From NCBI RefSeq assembly GCF_009707365.1, contig NZ_CP046122.1:1922001-1986000 (forward strand): DNA of 64,000 bases, in the 5' to 3' direction. The notes beneath the pieces were generated by a model. That model saw nothing but the letters and a program-made list of their open reading frames with translations, made no database searches and was not told the origin of the DNA. Below, one piece after another: positions 51,302 to 58,875 of the stretch (the first letter of the stretch is position 1; each line of letters starts with the position of its first letter). This stretch comes from Microlunatus sp. Gsoil 973 (lineage in GTDB: Bacteria > Actinomycetota > Actinomycetes > Propionibacteriales > Propionibacteriaceae). Made by a program: the position numbers and the translations under genes.

Positions 51302-51326
51302 AATTTCTCTCAGAGTGAACGAAATT
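51302..51326. promoter_or_regulatory. Palindromic operator at the ROK gene start
   Basis: AATTTC and GAAATT, perfect 6-bp arms separated by 13 nt, end at the base before ATG 51301. A -10-like TAATTT on the minus strand (51322-51327) overlaps one arm, so a bound repressor would block its own transcription. It is AT-rich against a GC-rich background. Confidence 0.5.
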
Positions 51327-51411
51327 AGGTCACAAGCTAGCGATGCGGTGGTTCGGCTGTCAAGACCCCAAGATCAACATCTCGGGATCAGCATGCCTGC
51401 GGGAAAACGGA

Positions 51412-51463
51412 CGAGGGGCCACCCCGCCCACATCGCACGGATGCGGGTCGGAGGGGCCCCTCG
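51412..51463 (-). terminator. Intrinsic terminator after the dppA-like gene
   Basis: CGAGGGGCC (51412-51420) pairs perfectly with GGCCCCTCG (51455-51463), a 9-bp G/C stem, and on the minus strand it is followed by GTCCGTTTT. It lies 12 nt beyond the binding-protein stop at 51476 and would separate the ABC operon from the ROK unit. Confidence 0.65.
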
Positions 51464-51475
51464 ACAGGTGGCTGA

Positions 51476-53320
51476 TCAGGCCTTCGGCTCGATGGAACCG
51501 GTCAACATGCCGTAGATGACCGGGTTGTCGGCATACAGCGAGTTCTGGACGATCGGGTCATCCGGATCCGGGAACTTCGCCACCCGCACTCCGTCGAGCG
51601 CCGGAGCATTCGCGTGGCGTTCGAAGAGTGGCAGGATCGGCAGCAGGGTGTTGAAGACGATCGCCAGAGTCGTGGCGTTCTTCTGCACCTCCGCCTCGTC
51701 GATACCCTCACCGGACTTGTTGATCAACTCCTGGATGTCGACCGTTCCCATCCCCGGCACGCTCGTCTTGAGCGGGAAGTTCATGCCCTTCCCACCGACG
51801 TTCTTGGTGATCGGGTAGTTCATGTTGAGGAAGTTGGTGACGAAGGAGAAGTACGGGTACGGGTGGGTCGAGCTGCCCCAGGCGTTGATCGCGAGCTGGA
51901 AGTTGCTCTTCTGTTCCTGCGGCGTGATCTGGGTCGACTCGATGCCGTGCAAGGTGATCTTGACACCGAACTTGGTCAGCTGCTCGGCCAGGTCCTTGGC
52001 CGCGCCGCTCCAGTCCGCGAAGTCGGACGGGTAGATCAACTCATAAGCCGCGGCCTTGCCGCTGGGCAGCTTCCAAGCATTGCCCTGACGCTTCCAGCCG
52101 GCCGATTCCAGACCCTTGGCCGCGGCATCCTGGTCGAACTGGTACTGCTTCAACTTGCCCTTGCCGTCGGCGGTGATCCACTGATCCACCAGGTTGTCGG
52201 AGAAGCCCGTGTAGTAGGTGATCGGTGCACCCGACTCACCCAACGCGACGGTGCCGTTCTGCTTGTGGTCGAAGGCCTGGATCAGTGCCTGCCGGACCTT
52301 GTAGTCCTTGAATTCCGGCACCTTGTCATAGGAGAAGTAGAGGGCGGGGCCCGAGTAGACAGGCGAGCGCAGGATCTTGTAACCCAGCGACTCGAACTGC
52401 TTCTCCGATGCCACCGGGAAACCGTGGGTGGCATAGTCCACGTCCTTGCTCAGCACGAGCGGCGTGACGGTCGGGGTCTCGCCGTTGTAGATCAGCAGCT
52501 TGTCGAACCTGACCGTGTCGGCCAGCGTCCCGTCCTTGACCTTGACCAGGTTGAGCTGGGTGGCGTTGATCGTCGCGAAGTCGTAGTTGAACGGACCGTT
52601 GGAGATCAGCTTGTCCGGCTTGAAGTTCACCAGATCCTGGTTGAGCTTGGAGAACTCGTCAGAGCTGGTGTCGGCACCGGCCTCGACGATCGCCTTGGCA
52701 CGATCGGCGAACTTGCCGAAGGTCGCGGTGGAGATGATGTTGCTGCGCAGCAAGTAGCGCTCCACCACCATCGCCGGCTTGTCCATCACCACGGTCACGG
52801 TGTTGTCGTCCGGCGCGTCGATCTTGCTGATCTGCTGCCAGAGCTGGCCGTTGAGGGCGAACTGGCAGTAGAAGGTGGTCAGGTAGTCCTGGGAGGTCAA
52901 CGGCGAACCGTCGCTCCACTTCAAGCCCGACTTGATCTTCAACGTGTAGGTGTTGGAAGCCTTGTCGAGGCTGTAGGAGTCGAGCAGGAACAGCTGCCAG
53001 GTCTGGTCCTTCCACCGGTAGTAGCCGCTGGGCAGGTTGACCAGGTCGCTGTACGGACCGATGAAGATGGCGTTCGGCACGCCGACGTACGGCTGCCCGG
53101 CCAGGTTGAAATGACCCTGCGGTGGCTGGGTGTACGGGTAGGCGCCGTGGTACTCGCCGCCGGACGCCTGGTTGCCGGAGCCGCCAGGTTTGTTGTTTCC
53201 CCCAGTGTTGGTATTGGCCGGGGCGCACGCCGCGGCAGCACCGAGACCTGCGACGCCAACGGTCGACAAGCCCATAATCTGCAACAGATTCCGTCGGGAC
53301 ACGCCCGTTGGTTCAGTCAC
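51476..53320 (-). CDS. Family 5 ABC substrate-binding lipoprotein of the Dpp-type operon
   Basis: The 614-residue protein starts VSRRNLLQIMGLSTVG with twin arginines and a lipobox AAAC near residue 32. SBP family 5 blocks are LKIKSGLKWSDGSPLTSQDYLTTF, YNGETPTVTPLVLSKDVDYATHG and VRQALIQAFDHKQNG. Its length equals that of the paralogue at 45572-47416. GTG 53320 follows AAGGAGG by 4 nt and overlaps the small membrane-protein stop (GTGA). As the last gene of the operon it should deliver its ligand to the permeases encoded at 55662-57657. Ligand class (peptide or GlcNAc oligomer) is inferred only from neighbours. Confidence 0.9.
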   Translation of the reverse strand: MTEPTGVSRRNLLQIMGLSTVGVAGLGAAAACAPANTNTGGNNKPGGSGNQASGGEYHGAYPYTQPPQGHFNLAGQPYVGVPNAIFIGPYSDLVNLPSGYYRWKDQTWQLFLLDSYSLDKASNTYTLKIKSGLKWSDGSPLTSQDYLTTFYCQFALNGQLWQQISKIDAPDDNTVTVVMDKPAMVVERYLLRSNIISTATFGKFADRAKAIVEAGADTSSDEFSKLNQDLVNFKPDKLISNGPFNYDFATINATQLNLVKVKDGTLADTVRFDKLLIYNGETPTVTPLVLSKDVDYATHGFPVASEKQFESLGYKILRSPVYSGPALYFSYDKVPEFKDYKVRQALIQAFDHKQNGTVALGESGAPITYYTGFSDNLVDQWITADGKGKLKQYQFDQDAAAKGLESAGWKRQGNAWKLPSGKAAAYELIYPSDFADWSGAAKDLAEQLTKFGVKITLHGIESTQITPQEQKSNFQLAINAWGSSTHPYPYFSFVTNFLNMNYPITKNVGGKGMNFPLKTSVPGMGTVDIQELINKSGEGIDEAEVQKNATTLAIVFNTLLPILPLFERHANAPALDGVRVAKFPDPDDPIVQNSLYADNPVIYGMLTGSIEPKA

Positions 53321-53523
53321 AAGTCCTCCTTGTAGGAAGTCAGGCGGGTGTTGCAACGGGCACCTACGATGCCCGCCCCGACGAGGGCCCCGCCCATCAT
53401 CAGATTGATAATGGTTATCACAAACTCGTCAGTACCGGGCCTGACGAGGAACAACATAAGCACTGATCCCGCCAGCAGGAAGGATCCGAGCATGATCGCG
53501 GCCTTGGCCGCCAAGGCGAGCAC
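53317..53523 (-). CDS. Small two-helix membrane protein in the ABC operon
   Basis: The 68-residue protein has two hydrophobic segments, about residues 9-26 (IMLGSFLLAGSVLMLFLV) and 35-54 (FVITIINLMMGGALVGAGIVGA), joined by a charged turn PGTDE, with a short basic tail. I recognise no family. Its GTG start is 2 nt after the ATPase stop and its stop overlaps the binding-protein start (GTGA), so it is tightly built into the operon. It could stabilise or regulate the transporter, but nothing in the sequence shows how. Confidence 0.65.
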   Translation of the reverse strand: MLALAAKAAIMLGSFLLAGSVLMLFLVRPGTDEFVITIINLMMGGALVGAGIVGARCNTRLTSYKEDL

Positions 53524-53525
53524 GG

Positions 53526-54587
53526 TTAGCTGCTGACTCCCGCCGGCATATCGGAAGCCGCCCGACGCGATTCCCTGGCCACTACGTGACAGGCGACTTC
53601 GCGCCGGGAGTCGATCAAGCTGAGCTCAGGTGAGATTACGTCGCAGACGCCCTCCTCGAACAACGGGCAGCGTGGATGGAAGGTGCAGCCGCTGGGCAGC
53701 GCAGCAAGGCTCGGAATGTCCGCACTGCGCAGCCCGCCGCCCGGAAGCTTCTGCGCGGCGACATCAGGATCCGGTTCCGGCACGGCGTTCAGCAGTGCGC
53801 GGGTGTAGGGATGTTCCGGATCGTTGATCACCTTCTGGGTCGGGCCGTACTCGACCACCCGTCCGAGGTACATCACCGCCGTCCGGCCCTCCCACCCGAA
53901 GTACTTGGCGATCGCCAGGTCGTGGGTGATGAAGATGAAGCCGACGCCGAGTTCGTCGCGAAGCCTGCCGAGCATGTTCAACATGCCGACCCGGATCGAC
54001 ACGTCGAGCATCGAGGTGGACTCGTCGGCGATGATCAACTTGGGGTTCAAGGACAGCGCCCGGGCAACCGAGACGCGCTGCCGCTGACCACCGGAGAGCT
54101 GATGCGGGAATTTGCCCAGGTAACTCTCCGGCGGCGTCAGGTCGACCCGCCGGAGCAACTCCGCGGACTGGTCCCACGCCTGGCGATTGTTCTTGGCCAG
54201 GCCGTGTTTGCGTAGCGGCGCGGACACCGACTTGAAGACACTGCGAATCGGGTTCAGCGAGGCGTACGGGTCCTGGTGCACGTACTGCACCGCGGTGCGG
54301 AAATCGGCGAAGCGGTCCTTGTCCATCGACCAGATGTCCTCGCCGTTGTAGGCGACGGTGCCACCGGTCGGCTTGGCCAGGCCCGCGGCCATCCGCGCCG
54401 TGGTGGTCTTGCCACAGCCGGACTCGCCGACCAGGCACAGCACCTCACCGGCGTTCACGGTCAACGTCACATCCCGGACCGCGGGCCGCTCGCCCTTCTT
54501 GGTCTGGAAGATCTGCGACACACCGCTGAGTTCCATCAACGGAGCACCGAACTTTGGACCGGTCGAGGCTGACACGGAATCAGGCAT
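53526..54587 (-). CDS. ABC transporter ATP-binding protein, DppF/OppF type
   Basis: The 353-residue protein has Walker A GESGCGKT, signature LSGGQRQRVSVARAL, Walker B LIIADES (with Ser after DE instead of the usual Pro), H-loop FITHDLAIAKYF, and the oligopeptide-transporter C-terminal cysteine motif CTFHPRCPLFEEGVC. It supplies ATP energy with its DppD-type partner upstream. ATG 54587 is preferred; it overlaps the upstream stop by 8 nt, while a TTG at 54596 lacks support. The Ser in Walker B is unusual but outside the catalytic pair. Confidence 0.93.
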   Translation of the reverse strand: MPDSVSASTGPKFGAPLMELSGVSQIFQTKKGERPAVRDVTLTVNAGEVLCLVGESGCGKTTTARMAAGLAKPTGGTVAYNGEDIWSMDKDRFADFRTAVQYVHQDPYASLNPIRSVFKSVSAPLRKHGLAKNNRQAWDQSAELLRRVDLTPPESYLGKFPHQLSGGQRQRVSVARALSLNPKLIIADESTSMLDVSIRVGMLNMLGRLRDELGVGFIFITHDLAIAKYFGWEGRTAVMYLGRVVEYGPTQKVINDPEHPYTRALLNAVPEPDPDVAAQKLPGGGLRSADIPSLAALPSGCTFHPRCPLFEEGVCDVISPELSLIDSRREVACHVVARESRRAASDMPAGVSS

Positions 54588-55632
54588 CGGCGGCAACCAC
54601 CTCTCGTGGGCTCTTGACGTCCTTCCAGTTCAGGCACGCCGCGGCGTGACTGAGACCGTTCAGCCGTTCCTCGATCATGTCCAGGCCGGGATCGGTCGTC
54701 GCGCACCGATCATCGGAGTAGGAGCACCGGTCGCGGAAGGCACAGCCGGCCGGCAGGGTGGCCAGCGACGGCGGGGATCCGGGGATCGACGCCAGGGTGG
54801 GAAGATCACGGGTGACCGGCGGGACCGCGTTGATCAGACCTGCGGTGTACGGGTGGCGGGAATGGGAGAAGATGTCCCGCACGCTTCCGGTCTCGATGAT
54901 CCGTCCGGCGTACATGGTGGCCACCCTGTCCGCCAGCTCGGCGGCCAGCGCCAGGTCGTGGGTGATGAAGATCATCGTGAAGCCGAGACGTTCCCGCAGC
55001 TCGGCGAGCACATCGACGATCGCCCGCTGGGTCAGGATGTCCAGCGCGGTGGTCGGTTCGTCGAGGATCAGCAGTCGCGGTTCCAGCAGCAGGCTCATCG
55101 CGATCAGTACCCGTTGCCGCATGCCGCCGGACAGTTCGTGCGGGTAGCTCGGCAGCACCTGGTTCGGTTCCAGCCGGACCGCGCGCAGCATCTCCGCGCT
55201 CTTGTCCAGGATCTCCGCCTTGCGCGGCCGATGTCCGTCGACCAGATGCGATTTCATCGTGTCGGCCATCTGGTCGCCGATCCGCAGCACCGGGTTGAAG
55301 GAGTTCATCGCACCCTGGAAGACGATCGCCGCCTCTTGCCAGCGCCAGCGCCGCAGCGCAGCATTGCCCAGCTTCAGGACGTCGATCGTCTTGCCGTTCT
55401 TGCCGACATAGGTCAGGCTCCCGCTGGGCACCGAACCCAGCCGCGGCAGCAGTCTCAGCAGGCCGAGGCCGAGGGTGGTTTTGCCGCAACCGGACTCTCC
55501 CACCAGGGCGAGGGATTGGCCACGGTAGAGATCGAAGCTGACACCGCGTACGGCATCGACATGGGCCTTCGAGCCCATCGTGTAGCGGACCACCAGGTCC
55601 TTGACGGACAGGATCGGGGTCTCGTCGCTCAT
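54580..55632 (-). CDS. ABC transporter ATP-binding protein, DppD/OppD type
   Basis: The 350-residue protein has Walker A GESGCGKT near residue 44, signature LSGGMRQRVLIAMSLL, Walker B LLILDEPTTALD and the H-loop FITHDLALAAEL, plus the C-terminal CAFRDRCSYSDDRC cysteine motif of oligopeptide transporters, often linked to an iron-sulfur cluster. It forms the ATPase pair with the protein at 53526-54587. ATG 55632 is used because the first family residues (SDETPILSVKDLVV) follow; an ATG at 55665 would overlap the permease stop. It lies 29 nt after the permease gene. Confidence 0.93.
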   Translation of the reverse strand: MSDETPILSVKDLVVRYTMGSKAHVDAVRGVSFDLYRGQSLALVGESGCGKTTLGLGLLRLLPRLGSVPSGSLTYVGKNGKTIDVLKLGNAALRRWRWQEAAIVFQGAMNSFNPVLRIGDQMADTMKSHLVDGHRPRKAEILDKSAEMLRAVRLEPNQVLPSYPHELSGGMRQRVLIAMSLLLEPRLLILDEPTTALDILTQRAIVDVLAELRERLGFTMIFITHDLALAAELADRVATMYAGRIIETGSVRDIFSHSRHPYTAGLINAVPPVTRDLPTLASIPGSPPSLATLPAGCAFRDRCSYSDDRCATTDPGLDMIEERLNGLSHAAACLNWKDVKSPREVVAADA

Positions 55633-55661
55633 CTGTGTCTCGCCTTCTCGTCGCCTGCCGG

Positions 55662-56570
55662 TCACCGGTCCCGCAACCGCGGGTTGAGGATCTCTTCCAG
55701 AGATCGGCTGAGCATGACCAATCCCAACTGCAGGATGATGATCATGGCCACCGGCGAGAAGATGTAGCTCATCGCGTTCGGGTTGAACATGGCACCGGAG
55801 ATCCAGGCATCGTTGATCATGATGCCCCAGTTGTTCCCCGACATCGGGGCCAGGCCGAGGACGTACATGCCGACCAGAGCGTAGATGGCATTGGTGATCG
55901 CGATGATGAAATTGATCATGATGAAGCTGGCCATGTTCGGCACGATCTCCACGAACACGATGCGCAACGTGCCGAGGTCGAGCAACCGGGCCGCTTCGAC
56001 GAATTCGCGCTCCTTCAGCGACAACACCTGCGCGCGGACCGACCGCATCAGGATCGGCCAGCTGAGCACCCCGATCAGAGCCGCGAGCGCAAACGGAGAA
56101 TTGAGCTCGAAGAACGCACCCATGACCGCCAGTAGGACGATCTGCGGGATGGTCATCACGATGTCGGTGATCTGCAACATGATCGCGTCGAACCGACCGC
56201 GGAAGTAGGCTGCCAGCGATCCGACCACGACCGCGATCGCCGTCGTCAGCAGGGCGGCACCGAAACCGACGAAGATCACCGTACGGCCGCCGCGGAGGAT
56301 CAGCTTGAGGATGTCCTGACCCGAGCCGTTGGTGCCCAGCAGGTGCGCCGAACTCGGCGCCTGCCAGATCAGTTGGACGTTGGACGGTGGCGCGGTGACC
56401 ACCAGCGGCGCGACCAGGGAGACCGCGACGATGATCACAACGATGATCAGTCCGGCGAAGCCGGAGGCACTGCGGGTCAGCTGGGACAGCAGGCCGGCGC
56501 CGCGGACGCTGCGGACGCTCGGTCCGACGCTGGTCTCCAGCTGGGCGCTCTCGACGGTTGCTTGAGCCAT
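55662..56570 (-). CDS. ABC transporter permease, DppC/OppC type
   Basis: The 302-residue protein has about six membrane helices and the EAA loop VEAARLLDLGTLRIVFVEIVPN of binding-protein-dependent permeases. Early residues form the first helix (GFAGLIIVVIIVAVSLVAPLVV), followed by HLLGTNGSGQDILKLI, the conserved DppC motif. ATG 56570 follows GAGGA by a few bases and starts 1 nt after the upstream permease stop. Confidence 0.92.
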   Translation of the reverse strand: MAQATVESAQLETSVGPSVRSVRGAGLLSQLTRSASGFAGLIIVVIIVAVSLVAPLVVTAPPSNVQLIWQAPSSAHLLGTNGSGQDILKLILRGGRTVIFVGFGAALLTTAIAVVVGSLAAYFRGRFDAIMLQITDIVMTIPQIVLLAVMGAFFELNSPFALAALIGVLSWPILMRSVRAQVLSLKEREFVEAARLLDLGTLRIVFVEIVPNMASFIMINFIIAITNAIYALVGMYVLGLAPMSGNNWGIMINDAWISGAMFNPNAMSYIFSPVAMIIILQLGLVMLSRSLEEILNPRLRDR

Positions 56571-56571
56571 C

Positions 56572-57657
56572 TCAGTCCTCGCCTTCGCCGGTACGGATCC
56601 GGGGATCGAGCACGCTGTAGACCAGATCGGCGATCAGGTTGGCGAACACGACGGTCGCGGTCAGGACCAGCAGGATCCCTTCCAGCACGGTGTAGTCGCG
56701 GCTGCCCAGCGACTTGTAGAGGAGCGTGCCGATGCCGTCGTACTTGAAGGTCTGCTCGACGAAGATCGCACCACCGACAACGAAGCCCGCCGTGGTGGCG
56801 ATCTGCGCGACCAGCGGGAGGATCGCGTTCCGACCGACGTAGTTGGTGCGGATCCGAAGGTCCGACAGACCTCGGGCCCGCGCAACCGTGACGTAATCCT
56901 CACCGAGGATCTGGGTGGTCGAGGACTTCATCACCAGCGCCCAGGTGCCCACCGTGGTCAGCGTGTAGGTCAGGATCGGCAACGACGCGTGGTAGAAGAT
57001 GTCGGAGACCCAGGCCAGGCCGTAGGTGCTGAACGTCACCCCCGGAGAGGCAGTACCGCGCATCGAGGCGATGTCGAACAGTCCGAGCCAGGCCCCGCCG
57101 ATCACCACGATGATGATCGCCAGCAGATAGTTCGGGATGGCGTGCAGGAAACTGCCGATCGCGGTCACCGAATGATCGATCACACCGCCGCGCCGATACG
57201 CCATCACCATGCCCAACCCCAGGCCGATGACGATCGCGATCCCGATCCCGATCCCGACGCTGAACAGCGTCCACGGCAGATACTGCGCGATCAGGGTCGC
57301 CACCGGCATACCGCGGTTGCCGATCGACATGCCGAGGTCGAGGCGGCACAAACCCCACAGGTACTCGAAGTACTGCTGGGCCAGCGGCGTGCCGGGATCG
57401 AAGCTGAAGTATGCTGCGGCGCTCTTCTGCGCATCGGCGTAGGTCGCGCCGTACTGGGTCACCTGTTGGTTGATGTAGGACGTCACCGGGTTGCCGGGCA
57501 ACAGCCGCACCAGGAAGAAGACCGCGGTCGCAACGACCCAGATCACGAAGATGGCCCGCAGGATGCGCCTCAACACATAGCTGCGCCAGATCTTCCTCAC
57601 GACCGGGACCGCACCCGTCGCCGGGCGTCTTTGAACGCCGGCTTCGATGGCCGCCAT
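56572..57657 (-). CDS. ABC transporter permease, DppB/OppB type
   Basis: The 361-residue protein has a first helix FVIWVVATAVFFLVRLLPGNPV, the classic DppB start, then five further helices and the EAA loop VARARGLSDLRIRTNYVGRNA. It forms the membrane channel with the DppC-type permease. ATG 57657 is chosen: GGGGAGGG lies 2 nt upstream, and a GTG at 57669 falls inside this ribosome site. It is the first gene of the operon; the 200-bp upstream gap carries an inverted repeat but no clear promoter. Confidence 0.93.
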   Translation of the reverse strand: MAAIEAGVQRRPATGAVPVVRKIWRSYVLRRILRAIFVIWVVATAVFFLVRLLPGNPVTSYINQQVTQYGATYADAQKSAAAYFSFDPGTPLAQQYFEYLWGLCRLDLGMSIGNRGMPVATLIAQYLPWTLFSVGIGIGIAIVIGLGLGMVMAYRRGGVIDHSVTAIGSFLHAIPNYLLAIIIVVIGGAWLGLFDIASMRGTASPGVTFSTYGLAWVSDIFYHASLPILTYTLTTVGTWALVMKSSTTQILGEDYVTVARARGLSDLRIRTNYVGRNAILPLVAQIATTAGFVVGGAIFVEQTFKYDGIGTLLYKSLGSRDYTVLEGILLVLTATVVFANLIADLVYSVLDPRIRTGEGED

Positions 57658-57777
57658 AGCCCTCCCCACTATCGCCGTTTCTCAGTGCATTCCTCGGCCT
57701 GCCGCCCGAGGTCCCTCGGAGCGTAACCAGGATCATCGTTGCACGCTAGTGCTTCCTTTGAACTGTTATCTCTCACG

Positions 57778-57801
57778 TTCGTGCATTAGCTGTAACACGA
57801 A
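57778..57801. promoter_or_regulatory. Inverted repeat upstream of the Dpp-type operon
   Basis: TTCGTG and CACGAA, perfect 6-bp arms 12 nt apart, lie 121 nt before ATG 57657. This is a likely binding site for a repressor of the operon; it does not match the ROK palindrome at 51302. The rest of the gap between 57658 and 57857 shows AT-rich stretches but no clean -10/-35 pair. Confidence 0.35.
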
Positions 57802-57857
57802 TGGCGATCTTGGCGAGTTATGAATCGTTTCAGAAAGAGATGAGATGGTGAAAACGC

Positions 57858-58646
57858 TCAGCTTTCCTGCAGGGCAGCGGAAATCTCGGCGACCGCCAGA
57901 CGGTTACCGGCGACATGCCATCGCTGTCCACCGTGTTCGATGACCCGTGTCGCACCGCCGGCAGCCTCGACCAGAGCCGCCCCCGGGACCCAGTCCCAGG
58001 GCAGCGTCCCGCCATGTAAGGATGCGCCGATCCGTCCGCCGGACACTGACGCCAGCTCGATCGAACCGGAGCCGATGACCCGGACGGTCGCGGCCCGCGA
58101 GATCGCATTCAACAGAGGCCGCAACGTACCGATGTCGTCCGGCGCCAGTTTCGCCGGCGGCAGATAGCTGCCGATCGAGATCTCCGCCAACGGGGCGTCG
58201 ACGAGCGGCTCGACCGGGACACCGTTGCAGGTGGTGCGAACGCCACGGCCACCGACCCAGAGCTCGTCGGCCACCGGATGGTAGACCGCGCCGAGCACCA
58301 GCCCGTCGGCATCGGTGAGTCCGACCGCCGAGCACCAGATCGGCAACTTGGACAGGAAGTTGTAGGTCCCGTCGACCGGATCGATGTACCAGGTGCGTTC
58401 GGCGTTCTCGGCAGACGGTGCCCGGCGGGCACCCTCCTCACCGACCAGCCCGTCGTCCGGGCGCTCGGTGATCAGCTGCTTGGTGATCAACTCCTCGGCC
58501 GCGTGATCGGCATCGGAGACGACATCGGAGATCGACGTCTTGTGCCGGGTCTCCAGACCGTCGGCAAGCATCGTGCCGGCCAACTCCCCGGCCTGCCGGA
58601 CCAGCCCGGCCGCCAGTTCCAGATCCTCTGCCATGGTCCCAGTCAC
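57858..58646 (-). CDS. Inositol monophosphatase family phosphatase
   Basis: The 262-residue protein has the metal sites of the family: VSDADHAAEELI, DDGLVGEEG near residue 68, WYIDPVDGTYNFLS near 85 (DPxDGTxN), and late LPWDWVPGAALVEAAGG near 220. It hydrolyses phosphate monoesters such as inositol-1-phosphate or histidinol phosphate; the subfamily cannot be settled by eye. GTG 58646 is chosen because TACGCT lies 6 nt upstream; an ATG at 58634 would be four codons later. It lies alone between two transporter operons. Confidence 0.87.
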   Translation of the reverse strand: MTGTMAEDLELAAGLVRQAGELAGTMLADGLETRHKTSISDVVSDADHAAEELITKQLITERPDDGLVGEEGARRAPSAENAERTWYIDPVDGTYNFLSKLPIWCSAVGLTDADGLVLGAVYHPVADELWVGGRGVRTTCNGVPVEPLVDAPLAEISIGSYLPPAKLAPDDIGTLRPLLNAISRAATVRVIGSGSIELASVSGGRIGASLHGGTLPWDWVPGAALVEAAGGATRVIEHGGQRWHVAGNRLAVAEISAALQES

Positions 58647-58652
58647 GCGGCC

Positions 58653-58658
58653 AGCGTA
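58653..58658 (-). promoter_or_regulatory. -10 box TACGCT for a leaderless start at 58646
   Basis: On the minus strand TACGCT ends 6 nt before GTG 58646 and no ribosome site is present. This is the same box and nearly the same spacing as at 10795-10800. Confidence 0.45.
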
Positions 58659-58703
58659 TCGACCACTCCGCCAGGACAGCCGAGCAGCACCGCGGTGGAT
58701 CTC

Positions 58704-58733
58704 TTGACCTGGCCTAGACCAGCACCCTAGGAT
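58704..58733 (+). promoter_or_regulatory. Sigma-A-type promoter of the second Opp operon
   Basis: TTGACC (58704-58709) and TAGGAT (58728-58733) are 18 nt apart, a good match to the housekeeping consensus. The predicted start near 58740 gives a leader of about 135 nt before the permease gene, which contains the small ORF at 58762. Confidence 0.55.
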
Positions 58734-58761
58734 CCCGACGGTCGAGGAACTCAACGGGAGC

Positions 58762-58875
58762 ATGATCATGATCATCATGAGGCGGCCGCGATCACTGCCG
58801 ATCGGGCTCGGGTCTGCCGAACCCCGCGATCATCGACCGCGCCACCCCTTCTCGCCGAGCGGCCGAGTCGGCTGA
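58762..58875 (+). CDS. Possible 37-residue leader ORF coupled to the Opp permease
   Basis: An ORF starts ATG ATC ATG ATC ATC ATG and encodes a short protein with an Ile/Met-rich N-terminus and a basic, Pro-rich rest (about RRPRSLPIGLGS). GGGAG lies 1 nt before the first ATG and 7 nt before the ATG at 58768, which is better spaced. Its TGA overlaps the permease ATG as TGATG at 58873-58877, and the permease has no good ribosome site of its own. Translation of the leader would then drive that of the permease. It may be chance in a high-GC gap; no homologue is known to me. Confidence 0.35.
   Translation: MIMIIMRRPRSLPIGLGSAEPRDHRPRHPFSPSGRVG

Noticed and set aside
51614-53335. 573-codon open frame on the plus strand
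   Set aside because: It is antisense to the binding-protein gene, with no motif and no ribosome site.
58762-58780. ATG/ATC trinucleotide run as a tandem repeat element
   Set aside because: It is only about 18 nt and reads well as the start of a small ORF, so it is reported there instead.
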